Origin: Chthonobacter rhizosphaerae
GTDB taxonomy: Bacteria > Pseudomonadota > Alphaproteobacteria > Rhizobiales > Pleomorphomonadaceae
Length of the DNA stretch: 64,000 nt
Reading direction: 5' to 3'
NCBI RefSeq assembly: GCF_013839525.1
Contig: NZ_JACDIS010000002.1
Coordinates: forward strand, 124,001 to 188,000
Of the stretch, positions 40,172 to 48,837 are shown in pieces. The position numbers and the translations under genes are program-made. Below the pieces are notes generated by a model, which was not told where the DNA came from, made no database searches, and was given only the letters and a program-made list of their open reading frames with translations. Every line of letters begins with the position of its first letter. Position 1 is the stretch's first letter.

Positions 40172-40996
40172 ATGACCGAGGCCCTGCGGCTCTTCTTCAA
40201 CCTTTTCGATGACGAGCTGATCGCGCTTCTCCTGACGCTGCCCCGCATCTACGCCTTCCTGGCCACCTCCCAGCTGCTGAACCCCGGGGCGGTTCCGCGG
40301 CTCGCCCGGACCGCGGCCGTTCTGGTTCTCGCCATGCCGGTGGTGCCGCTGAACCTTGCCTACGCGGACGACTTCGAGCGCACCGCCGGCGCCTTCGCGT
40401 TCCATGTCGCCAAGGAGTTCGTCATCGGCTTCCTGCTCGGCTACCTGATCGGCTGGGCCTTCTGGTCGATTCAGGCGGCCGGCGCCCTGATCGACAACCA
40501 GCGTGGCGCCGCGATCGCGTCGTCCATCGACCCGCTCCAGGGGCATGAATCGTCGCCGCTCGGCCTTCTCTTCTCGCAGGCCTTCCTGACCTATCTGTTC
40601 ACCACGGGCGCGGTGCTGCCGATCGTCGGCATCCTCTACCAGTCCTTCGCGCTCTGGCCGGCGACGAGCGGTCTGCCGGTGCTGACCGACGACTTCCCGG
40701 CCCTGATCCTGCGCATGTTCGACCACGCCCTGGAGACGGCGATCATCATGAGCGCGCCGATCATCGCCGCCATGTTCGTGGCGGAATTCGCGCTCGCCCT
40801 CGTCAGCCGCTTCGCGCCTCAGCTGCAGGTCTTCGTGGTCGCCATGCCGATCAAGAGCGGCCTGGCGATCTTCATGCTGATCTTCTACTTCCAGGTCCTG
40901 CTGCCCTACGGCGCCAAGAGCCTGACCGACGCGGGCGGCTATGTCCGGGCGGTCCAGGAGCAGCTCGCGCCCGAGGCGCCGGAGGCGGCCCCGTGA
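40172..40996 (+). CDS. sctT: T3SS export gate protein SctT
   Basis: A protein of 274 residues with about seven membrane helices and the SpaR/YscT pattern (IGFLLGYLIGWAFWSIQAAG, ALIDNQRGAAIASSIDPLQG). It starts 6 nt after sctS, and its stop overlaps the GTG start of sctU. It completes the gate pseudo-hexamer with five SctR. Confidence 0.95.
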   Translation: MTEALRLFFNLFDDELIALLLTLPRIYAFLATSQLLNPGAVPRLARTAAVLVLAMPVVPLNLAYADDFERTAGAFAFHVAKEFVIGFLLGYLIGWAFWSIQAAGALIDNQRGAAIASSIDPLQGHESSPLGLLFSQAFLTYLFTTGAVLPIVGILYQSFALWPATSGLPVLTDDFPALILRMFDHALETAIIMSAPIIAAMFVAEFALALVSRFAPQLQVFVVAMPIKSGLAIFMLIFYFQVLLPYGAKSLTDAGGYVRAVQEQLAPEAPEAAP

Positions 40997-42129
40997 GCGG
41001 ATCGTCCGGCGACAAGACCGAACAGCCGACGCCGAAGAAGCTTCGCGACGCCCGCGCCAAGGGCCAGGTCGCGCGCAGCCAGGACGTGGTGACGGCGGCG
41101 TCCCTCATCGCGGTGATCGGCGTGCTGGCGGCCACGTTCCCGGGCATGCTGGAGCGGATGATCGCCATGATGGACCATGTGGCCGCCACGCCGGACGGCG
41201 ACTACCGGGCCGTCGTGTGGGCGGCGATCCTCTTCGTCTCGCGCGAGACGATCATCATCATGGCGCCGGTCCTCCTCGTCTGCATCGTGGCGGCGATCGC
41301 CGCCAATTACTTCCAGGTGGGGCCGCTGTTCGCCTTCGAGGGGGCCAAGCCGTCCCTGGAGAAAATCAGCCCCTCGGCGGGTTTCAAGCGCATCTTCTCC
41401 ATGAAGCAGCTGGTGGAGACGCTGAAGTCGATCCTCAAGATCGTCTTCCTGACGGTGCTCCTCACCATCGTGCTGGAGAAGGCGATCGGGCCCTACATTA
41501 CCGCCATGCCGTGCGGCATGCCCTGCATCCTCGCCATCACGTCGAGCGTCCTCTCCGACGTGCTCGTCTACACGGCGCTCGCCTTCATCGTCGTGGCTCT
41601 CGCGGACTTCGCCTACCAGAAGCGCTCGCACACCAAGAGCCTTATGATGACGAAGGAGGACGTGAAGCGGGAGTACAAGGAAAGCGAGGGCGACCCGCAC
41701 GTGAAGGGCATGCGCAAGCAGCTTGCCCACGAACTGGTGATGAGCGACGCCGGGGCCGCCACCCGGAAGTCCACGGCGCTCGTGGTCAACCCGACCCACT
41801 TCGCCGTCGCGATCCGCTACGTGCCGGACGAGACCCCGCTGCCGATGGTGGTCGCCAAGGGGCGGAACCTCACCGCCTACTATCTCCGGGCGCAGGCGGA
41901 GGAGGCGGGCGTGCCCGTGTTCCGCAACGCGCCGCTCGCCCGCGCCCTCCACGCCGAGGCGGAGCTCGGCGGCTATGTGCCGGACGACCTGTTCGACGCC
42001 GTCGCCGAGGTGCTGGCATGGGTGGATCGGCACCGGGACCGGCTCTACGACGGCCGCCTCACCCATGGCGACATCGACATGGAGGCTGGCGACCACAGGC
42101 ATGCTCCGTCCTGGACCGGCTCTCGATGA
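40993..42129 (+). CDS. sctU: T3SS autocleaving switch protein SctU
   Basis: A protein of 378 residues from GTG. N-terminal DKTEQPTPKKLRDARAKGQV is the family signature, four membrane helices follow, and the cytoplasmic part has the cleavage motif NPTH at residues 266-269 (YscU cleaves at N263-P264), followed by FAVAIRY. Autocleavage lets SctU switch from early to translocator substrates. It is the last gene of the sctW-sctU operon, the same order of L-N-O-P-Q-R-S-T-U as in yscL-U. Confidence 0.97.
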   Translation: MSGSSGDKTEQPTPKKLRDARAKGQVARSQDVVTAASLIAVIGVLAATFPGMLERMIAMMDHVAATPDGDYRAVVWAAILFVSRETIIIMAPVLLVCIVAAIAANYFQVGPLFAFEGAKPSLEKISPSAGFKRIFSMKQLVETLKSILKIVFLTVLLTIVLEKAIGPYITAMPCGMPCILAITSSVLSDVLVYTALAFIVVALADFAYQKRSHTKSLMMTKEDVKREYKESEGDPHVKGMRKQLAHELVMSDAGAATRKSTALVVNPTHFAVAIRYVPDETPLPMVVAKGRNLTAYYLRAQAEEAGVPVFRNAPLARALHAEAELGGYVPDDLFDAVAEVLAWVDRHRDRLYDGRLTHGDIDMEAGDHRHAPSWTGSR

Positions 42130-42170
42130 AGCCGTGGTCGGTCGGCTTCCCCGGGCAGGCGGTCGGGACG

Positions 42171-42199
42171 GCTCCGTCTTTGTCGACCAAACACGGAGC
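42171..42199 (+). terminator. Stem-loop after the sctW-sctU operon
   Basis: A 7-bp inverted repeat (GCTCCGT at 42171-42177, ACGGAGC at 42193-42199) with a 15-nt loop lies 41 nt after the sctU stop and just before the tpsB remnant on the other strand. No T-run. It is probably the terminator of the operon, and it marks the right border of the T3SS island. Confidence 0.4.
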
Positions 42200-42204
42200 G
42201 GTTC

Positions 42205-42781
42205 ACGGAGCTGCCTGAGTTGGCGATGCCTGATCAGAACCGGAAGGTCGCCAGGGAGGTGAAACGGTCTTCGTCGTCGGAGCCGGACCTGTACTGCCGG
42301 GCCCATTCGAACGAGACGTCGAACCGGCGCGGATCGGTGGCGGCGGCGGTGCCAAGACGCAGGCCGGCGCCGACGGAGCCGAGCCGGGTGGATGCGCGCT
42401 CGGCGGCCGTGGGCTCGTCCAGCCAGACTTGGCCGATCCCCCCGAAGGTGTAGGGCTCCAGCGTCACGTCCAGCCCATGGCCGGTGGCGAAGGACCACGG
42501 CGAGGCAATCTCGCCGCGGAGCCAGTAACCGGCGTCACCTTGGATGGACCCCGTGTCGAAGCCTAACGACGAGGAGGACAGGGCAGGGCTGAACATTTCC
42601 GAGCCCGGCAAAGGGTCGCCGAAGGACCATTGCGCCGCGGTGGTCGCGCCGACCGCCAGATGGTTCGCGACCTGCCGGCTCCACGACAGCACGGCCTCGA
42701 CCTTGCGGAAGTCGCTGTCGGCGCCCTCGCGCGAAAGGGGCAGGGCGGCCGTGGCGTCGCCGGCCGAGCGTGCGCCGAAGG
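42205..42781 (-). repeat. Duplicated tpsB 3' segment, copy 1
   Basis: Nearly identical to 48258-48837 (about 577 against 580 bp; only scattered substitutions and one 3-bp indel seen by eye). The match ends abruptly at 42781 and begins at 42205, defining the copied block. Confidence 0.9.
42234..42781 (-). pseudogene. Truncated tpsB copy (C-terminal barrel part only)
   Basis: Encodes about 183 C-terminal residues almost identical to the C-terminus of the full TpsB (48287-50143), including the final RFTSLATFRF with the C-terminal Phe typical of outer-membrane barrels. It lacks the signal peptide, POTRA domains and most of the barrel. The upstream sequence is instead a spacer shared with the region in front of the full tpsB. 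It is a remnant of a second tpsB downstream of tpsA. The few differences are mostly conservative, so the duplication is recent or kept alike by gene conversion. Confidence 0.85.
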
Positions 42782-43033
42782 GGCCCCCGATCGTCGATCG
42801 TGGTGGCGGCTCGAGCCCCGACATCGGCCCGGTCATGTCCCTCCCGTCCCGGAACCCGGGCGGAGGGCGACGCACCGCTTTGGGCGGCAGAGCCGGCGGT
42901 CCGGCCGCTTGGTTCGGGTCCGCTTCCGGACCCTGGGCGACGCCGGAGCCGCCACCGTGGCAAGGAACCTGCGCGAACGCAGTCGTCGACGTCTGCTCGC
43001 CGGTCCGACTCATGTCGACGGAACACCGTGCGG
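42782..43033 (-). repeat. Spacer after tpsA, diverged copy of 50205-50470
   Basis: This spacer shares many segments with the region at about 50205-50470 (for example GGACCGGGT-like Arg/Gly-rich stretches, GTCGACGTCTGCTCG and the segment around each TGA). Both run from a tpsA end to the start of a tpsB-related sequence. It supports the tandem duplication of tpsA-spacer-tpsB. Confidence 0.6.
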
Positions 43034-46000
43034 TCAGTTTCCTTCGGTCACGAGACATGGCCAGACGCGGTCCATGCCGCACTTGGCCATCGGGGTCTTC
43101 AGGAAGAGGCCATTCGGAGCGGGGGCGTCGCCGCCGTCCGGCTCCAGAGCGACGGGCGGCCAGCGACTGTCGATGATCCATGCCGCCAGGTCGGGTGTGA
43201 GCTGGGATGGGTCTGTCGGCGCGATCACGGTCAGGGTGCCTGGGAGGTAGGTCAGATCGTAGTTGTCGCCGGCCGTCAGCGAACCGCGTTGGATCCGATA
43301 GGTTCCGACCGGTGACCCGGCGTCCGCCATGCTGGCGAGCGCACCGGTGAAGCCGTCGCCGTTCACAAGGCTGCCGGCGACCACCCGGAAGCGCAGCGGT
43401 GGATTGGGCGTTCCGTGTCGCCGAACCGCCGGACCGGCCGACACCGTGATGGGGCGCGGCGTCACCGTCAGGGTGCCGGAGGCGTAGCGGGTCGTGTAGT
43501 TGCCGAGGCCGGTGCCCTGGGCGTCCGCCGCCGCGATGGCATAGGGGCCGCCGCGGACCGTCGCTGTCGCCGCGGCGCCGGCGCTCGACAGGGTGACGCC
43601 GGTGATGATGTCGCCGTTGACGAGGCCGTCCGCCGTGAACGCCTTGCCGCCGAAGGCCAATCTCTCGCCATAGATTTTGGTGGCGTTCCGGGCCGTCACG
43701 AGGAGATCGCGTGGCGTCAGCGTCAGGGTGCCGGAGGCGTAGCGGGTCGTGTAGTTGCCGAGGCCGGTGCCCTGGGCGTCCGCCGCCGCGATGCCATAGC
43801 CGCCGGCGCGGACCGTCGCTGTCGCCGCGGCGCCCGCGCTCGACAGGGTGACGCCGGTGATCGTGTCGCCGTTGACGAGGCCGTCCGCCGTGAACTCCGT
43901 GCCGCCGAAGGCCAGTGTCTCGCCATAGATCTTCGTGGCGTTCCGGGCCGTCACGAGGAGATCGCGTGGCGTCACCGTCAGGGTGCCGGAGGCGTAGCGG
44001 GTCGTGTAGTTGCCGAGGCCGGTGCCCTGGGCGTCCGCCGCCGCGATCCCATAGCCGCCGGCGCGGACCGTCGCTGTCGCCGCGGCGCCGGCGCTCGACA
44101 GGGTGACGCCGGTGATCGTGTCGCCGTTGATGAGGCCGTCCGCCGTGAACTCCGTGCCGTCGAAGGCCAGTGTCTCGCCATAGATCTTGGTGGCGTTCCG
44201 GGCCGTCACGAGGAGATCGCGCGGCGTCACTGTCAGGGTGCCGGTTCCGTAGTCGGTGTAGACGCTGCGCCCGGACGCCTCCGCCACGGACAGGACGTTC
44301 GGGTCCGCATAGGCGTAGGTGCCGACCCGCGAGGCGCCGGTGATCGCGCTGCCCCAGCCGACGGTCACGGTGCCCGCGCCGACGCGGTCGATGCCGAGTC
44401 CCGACAGGCTCGGGTTCGGGTCGCCATAGATCCGAGACGTGTTGCCGGACAGCCGGACATAGTCGTCGAACAGGCCAGTCGAGACGCCGCGCAGCATCAT
44501 GGAGCCGTCGTTCGCGCCCGTCGTCGACTTGCCCCACTCGTTGATGAAATCCCAGCCCGCATCGATGAACGTGAAGGGGTCGCGCATTTGAGCCGTGTTG
44601 AGGCCCGTGCCGCCGTCGCTGGTCGTCCGGCCGGAGGTCAAGGTGTTCCAGAAGCTCGACGAGACCGTGCCGTCGTTCGCCCCGACCAGCCCGCCGACAT
44701 AATGGGTGCCATTCACCGCGCCCGTGGCGTAGCTCGACGAGACCGTGCCAACGTTCAACCCGACCAGCCCGCCGAGGCCAGTGGCCCCCCCGACCGCGCC
44801 CGTGGCGTAGCTCGACGAGACCGTGCCGAGGTTCGCCCCAACCAGCCCTCCGACTTCAGCGGTCCCACCGACCGCGCCCGTGGCGTAGCTCGACGAGACC
44901 GTGCCGAGGTTCGCCCCAACCAGCCCTCCGACTTCAGTGGTCGCACCGACCCCGCCCGTGGCGTAGCTCGACGAGACCGTGCCGAGGTTCAACCCGACCA
45001 GCCCGCCGACACCATCGGACCCTGTCACCGCGCCCGTGGCGTAGCTATTCGAGACCGTGCCGCCGTCGTTCAACCCGACCAGCCCGCCGAGGTAAGTGGC
45101 CCCCCCGACCGCGCCCGTGGCGTAGCTATTCGAGACCGTGCCGCCGTCGTTCGTCCCGACCAGCCCGCCGACTTCAGTGGTCGCCGTGACAGCGCCCGTG
45201 GCGTAGCTATTCGAGACCGTGCCGCGGTCGTTCGCCCCAACCAGCCCGCCGACACCCGCTGACCCCGTCACCGCGCCCGTGGCGTAGCTATTCGAGACCG
45301 TGCCGCCGTCGTTCAACCCGACCAGCCCGCCGAGGTCGGTGGTCCCCCCGACCGCGCCCGTGGCGTGACTCGACGAGACCGTGCCGCGGTTCGCCCCGAC
45401 CAGCCCGCCGACACCCTCGGACCCTGTGACCGCGTCCGTGGCGTAGCTATTCGAGACCGTGCCGTCGTTCAACCCGACCAGCCCGCCGACAAAGATTTCT
45501 CCTCTTGCCATTCCGCCGACGAGGCCGACGGTGCGGATCGCCGAGCCCACCCCGGTCGCGCCGAACAGGCCGACGTTCGACTGGCCCGGCCGGTTGATCG
45601 TGAGGCCCCTGATCGTGTGGCCGAGGCCGTCGAACGAGCCATTAAACCTGTTCGTGAAATTCCCCACCGGGTTGAACCCGGCGCCGCCGTTCCAGGCGGC
45701 CGTGGCGCTCGCGTCGATGTCGGCGCCGAGGGCGTAGTGTCGGGCGAGGTTGCCCCGCATGCCCTGCAGGTCCTCGCCGGTCGTGCTGCCCGCGGCACCG
45801 AGGCTGGTGATGACCTGATAGGTCGTCACCGCGCCGTCATGCCCGAGCCTGGTCGAGAAGGTCTGCCCCGCCGTGAGGGTGACCGGCGCGGACACCGTGT
45901 AGCGCGCCGTGTTGCCGGCGCTGACGGCGCCCTGGCCGTAGTGAAGCGCCAGGCGGCCGCCGCCCGACGCGGTGATCGGCGCGTCGATGGCGATGTTGCG

Positions 46001-47650
46001 GAAGGCCGACAGCGTCAGCGTCGTCGCGGCCGTCCACGCCACCGGCGCCGCGACCGTGATGTCGCCCGCCTGCGGTCCGGGCGACCCGGCGCCGCCCGTG
46101 GTGACCGTGACATTGGCCGATTGAAGCTGGGTCCCCAGCGTGGCGGCGTTGATGACGCTGTCGGTGCCGGTCGCCGCAAAGCCGCCGCCCGTGGTCTGGG
46201 CGCCGTTCGAGATGACGACGTTGTAGGGATCCAGCAACAGCGTGCCGAAGCGGCCGGCCGGGGCCGAAAAGTCGGCGAGCCCGGTGTAGCCGAGCAGAGC
46301 CTTGCCGGAGACCTCCGCGAAGCCGCCGTCGCCCGACCGTGCGCCGCCCCGGGCGCGGATCGCGCCGGCGAACTCGGTCCGCACGTCGGACCAGACGATG
46401 ACCCGGCCGCCGGAACCGGCTTCAAGGGCGCTTGCGTCGATGACGCTGGCCTTGTCGATGGCGACCGTTCTGGCGCGCTGAAGCTCGCCCCGACCCTGGT
46501 AGTCGCCGCCGATCCGCACCGAGCCGCCGCCGGACGGGCCGGAAACGTCGATCTGGGCGCCGGTCAGGGCTATGTCGTCGCCCGTGATGATGACCGAGCC
46601 GGCGGCCGGCCGGGGTCTCGGCAACGGCGTCGCGGCGGCCACCGGTCCGGCGCTGGCGCGGATCGCCCCGGACACCGCCACCGTTCCGCCGTCGCCGCCG
46701 AGCACGACCTTGCCGGACCGGCCCGAGACGGTTCTCGCCTCGATGATGCCCGACATGTTGACGACGGTGCGGGCGGCGTCCCGGGCGGCCGAGGCCTTCA
46801 TCTCCACCGATCCGCCGTCGGCGGACAGGCGCCCGGAGTTGGAGACCGCGCCGTCCTCGACCGGAGCCTCGACCTGCAGAAAGCCGTCGCCCGCGAGGTC
46901 GAGCGTCACCCGTTTGCCGGACCCCAGCCCGACGCGGCCTAGCGGCACCGTGATGGTCCCGGCGTTGTCCACCTCGCCGCCGATCAGCGCCGCGTAGCCG
47001 CCCCGGCCGACGGTGATCGCGCCCCGGTTCACCACCCGGCCGCCCTTGCCCGAGAAGCTCCGCCGGCCGGCCATGAAGTCGCCGTCGGCGATGTCGAGCG
47101 AGGAGGCGACGAAGCCGCCGCCGGCCGACACCGTGCCGGTGGGCGTGAGGGTGATGCCGTTCGGGTTGATCAGGTAGACCCGGCCGTTCGCGGCGAGCCG
47201 GCCCGCGATCGTGCTGGTGGCGCCGCCGGTCACGCGGTTGACGAGGGCGGACGACGAGGAGGGCTGCGCGACTGTCACGCTCGCCCCCTGGCCGATCGAG
47301 AAGCTTTGCCAGTTCAGCACCGCGTTCGACGAGGTCTGGGTGATCGTCATGGCGTTTTCGGCCGACGAGGCGATCGACGCGCTGCCGGCCGCTAGACTGC
47401 CGCCCTGCGGAACCTGCTGCGCGAAGGCCGGCGTCGACCCCGAGCCAACGAGCGCGGTCGACAGCAGCAGCCGCAGCCCCAGGCGAGGGAGCATGGACCA
47501 GCGAGGCGTCGAGGCTTTCAAGCGGGCCGGTTCGATCGTCGCCCGGTCGATCTCGGCAGGACCACGCGATCGGTCGAGCCGGTCTCGTCCGGCCCGGTAC
47601 ATCCAAGCGGGCCACACACAGGTGAGATCAATCATGACTGACCTAGTCAT
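43034..47650 (-). CDS. TpsA: filamentous-haemagglutinin-like secreted protein
   Basis: A protein of 1538 residues. After an extended signal region (ATG 47650; hydrophobic part LGLRLLLSTALVGSGSTPAFA) comes the TPS/haemagglutination domain (about 78-330, with NPNGITLTPTGTVSAGGGFV). Then a beta-helix middle, eleven GLUG repeats (about 720-1010, GGLVGLNDGGTVSNSYATGA) and five MBG-type repeats (about 1070-1490), the central three nearly identical. It is exported by Sec and by its partner TpsB, then folds as a surface beta-helix, probably an adhesin. tpsB lies upstream, tpsB-tpsA order; the C-terminus has no recognised toxin domain. Confidence 0.92.
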   Translation of the reverse strand: MTRSVMIDLTCVWPAWMYRAGRDRLDRSRGPAEIDRATIEPARLKASTPRWSMLPRLGLRLLLSTALVGSGSTPAFAQQVPQGGSLAAGSASIASSAENAMTITQTSSNAVLNWQSFSIGQGASVTVAQPSSSSALVNRVTGGATSTIAGRLAANGRVYLINPNGITLTPTGTVSAGGGFVASSLDIADGDFMAGRRSFSGKGGRVVNRGAITVGRGGYAALIGGEVDNAGTITVPLGRVGLGSGKRVTLDLAGDGFLQVEAPVEDGAVSNSGRLSADGGSVEMKASAARDAARTVVNMSGIIEARTVSGRSGKVVLGGDGGTVAVSGAIRASAGPVAAATPLPRPRPAAGSVIITGDDIALTGAQIDVSGPSGGGSVRIGGDYQGRGELQRARTVAIDKASVIDASALEAGSGGRVIVWSDVRTEFAGAIRARGGARSGDGGFAEVSGKALLGYTGLADFSAPAGRFGTLLLDPYNVVISNGAQTTGGGFAATGTDSVINAATLGTQLQSANVTVTTGGAGSPGPQAGDITVAAPVAWTAATTLTLSAFRNIAIDAPITASGGGRLALHYGQGAVSAGNTARYTVSAPVTLTAGQTFSTRLGHDGAVTTYQVITSLGAAGSTTGEDLQGMRGNLARHYALGADIDASATAAWNGGAGFNPVGNFTNRFNGSFDGLGHTIRGLTINRPGQSNVGLFGATGVGSAIRTVGLVGGMARGEIFVGGLVGLNDGTVSNSYATDAVTGSEGVGGLVGANRGTVSSSHATGAVGGTTDLGGLVGLNDGGTVSNSYATGAVTGSAGVGGLVGANDRGTVSNSYATGAVTATTEVGGLVGTNDGGTVSNSYATGAVGGATYLGGLVGLNDGGTVSNSYATGAVTGSDGVGGLVGLNLGTVSSSYATGGVGATTEVGGLVGANLGTVSSSYATGAVGGTAEVGGLVGANLGTVSSSYATGAVGGATGLGGLVGLNVGTVSSSYATGAVNGTHYVGGLVGANDGTVSSSFWNTLTSGRTTSDGGTGLNTAQMRDPFTFIDAGWDFINEWGKSTTGANDGSMMLRGVSTGLFDDYVRLSGNTSRIYGDPNPSLSGLGIDRVGAGTVTVGWGSAITGASRVGTYAYADPNVLSVAEASGRSVYTDYGTGTLTVTPRDLLVTARNATKIYGETLAFDGTEFTADGLINGDTITGVTLSSAGAAATATVRAGGYGIAAADAQGTGLGNYTTRYASGTLTVTPRDLLVTARNATKIYGETLAFGGTEFTADGLVNGDTITGVTLSSAGAAATATVRAGGYGIAAADAQGTGLGNYTTRYASGTLTLTPRDLLVTARNATKIYGERLAFGGKAFTADGLVNGDIITGVTLSSAGAAATATVRGGPYAIAAADAQGTGLGNYTTRYASGTLTVTPRPITVSAGPAVRRHGTPNPPLRFRVVAGSLVNGDGFTGALASMADAGSPVGTYRIQRGSLTAGDNYDLTYLPGTLTVIAPTDPSQLTPDLAAWIIDSRWPPVALEPDGGDAPAPNGLFLKTPMAKCGMDRVWPCLVTEGN
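43466..44230 (-). repeat. Three near-identical 255-bp tandem units in tpsA
   Basis: Units at 43466-43720, 43721-43975 and 43976-44230 differ at few positions and encode 85-residue MBG-type domains (LLVTARNATKIYGE at their start). They probably arose by recent slippage or unequal exchange, so copy number may vary between strains. Confidence 0.9.
44640..45495 (-). repeat. Eleven tandem GLUG repeats in tpsA
   Basis: About eleven units of 25-27 codons encoding GGLVG(L/A)N(D/L)GTVS(N/S)SYATGAV patterns. Identity between units is high at the DNA level, so this block is prone to expansion and contraction and to assembly errors. Confidence 0.88.
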
Positions 47651-48286
47651 CCGGCGTCCTCAAACCAAGAGATCCAAGGGCCGGCATCGGGATGCGATCT
47701 GAAATCGAAGACTGTCATGGCATCGGCAATGCGCTCGTCGAACGTCATCGCCGGCACGGCCGATGCGGCGGCGACTCGGCCATGGGACCCGATTCAACCG
47801 GCGAATGCTAAGTCGGTCATCGGCATAAATGTCAATGACGCTTCTTATCGAATAGCGTATCCGCTGGCGAGGTCGGCACGGCAGCGCTCCAAGCTTCGGG
47901 GTTGGCCTGTTCAGATGGCCCTTGGCTCGCCAACACGGCCGAAATTCTCCTCCGCATCGTCAGGACCGCGTCGTCCTCTGTCAGTCGAGACCTCGCGCGG
48001 CCGGTCAACGGCGTAGACCCCGACCGGACCTGCCGAACATCTATCTGCGCCAGCGGCATGGTGGAGCCGCCGACCGGGGCTGAGAGATCGAGCGTCAGCT
48101 GCGGCAGACCGTAGCGGGCTGTTCGCCACCGAGCTGTTCGCCTGCTCCGTGCTGGCGCTGGTTTCGCCGCAGGCGGAGATGGACACAGAAGGTGATCAGC
48201 GAGACGCTATGTGGCCACGTCTTTTCGACCTCTTCCATCTACGACATCAAAGCCCGGACGGAGCTGCCTGAGTTGGCGACGCCTGA
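47651..48286. other. Spacer between tpsB and tpsA, no gene recognised
   Basis: This 636-nt stretch is AT-richer than its surroundings near 47815-47860. It carries the promoter and leader of tpsA at its left end and a diverged copy (47866-47975) of a segment at 52289-52400. Short frames exist on both strands but none shows a domain or ribosome-binding site. The minus-strand frame over the shared segment reads DAVLTM-RRxSxV in both places, suggesting remnants of a common gene. Confidence 0.5.
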
Positions 48287-48837
48287 TCAGAACCGGAACG
48301 TCGCCAGGGAGGTGAAGCGGTCTTCTTCGTCCTCGGAGCCGGACCGGTACTGCCGGGCCCATTCGAACGAGACGTCGAACCGGCGCGGATCGGTGGCGGC
48401 GGCGGTGCCAAGGCGCAGGCCGGCGCCGATGGAGCCGAGCCGGGTGGATGCGCGCTCGGCGGCCGTGGGCTCTTCCAGCCAGACTTGGCCGATCCCCCCG
48501 AAGGTGTAGGGCTCCAGCGTCAAGTCCAGCCCATGGCCGGTCGCGAAGGACCACGGCGACGCAATCTCGCCGCGGAGCCAGTAACCGGCGTCACCTTGGA
48601 TGGACCCCATGTCGAAGCCTAACGACGAGGAGGACAGGGCAGGGCTGAACATTTCCGAGCCCGGCAAAGGGTCGCCGAAGGACCATTGCGCGGCGGTGGT
48701 CGCGCCGACCGCCAGATGGTCCGCGACCTGCCGGCTCCACGACAGCACGGCCTCGACCTTGCGGAAGTCGCTGTCGGCGCCCTCGCGCGAAAGGGGCAGG
48801 ACGGCCGTGGCGTCGCTGGCCGCGCGTGCGCCGAAGG
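48258..48837 (-). repeat. Duplicated tpsB 3' segment, copy 2
   Basis: The copy within the full tpsB gene. See 42205-42781. The unit extends from about 29 nt after the stop codon to codon ~435 of tpsB. Confidence 0.9.

Noticed and set aside
43466-44230. Tandem 255-bp repeats as a CRISPR-like array
   Set aside because: Units are in frame within tpsA, encode MBG-type domains and have no spacers.
42234-44537. Long open frame on the minus strand joining the tpsB fragment to sequence across tpsA
   Set aside because: Above 42781 the product is Arg/His/Gly-rich and runs antiphase through tpsA. It is a GC-driven shadow frame; only the tpsB-like end has homology.
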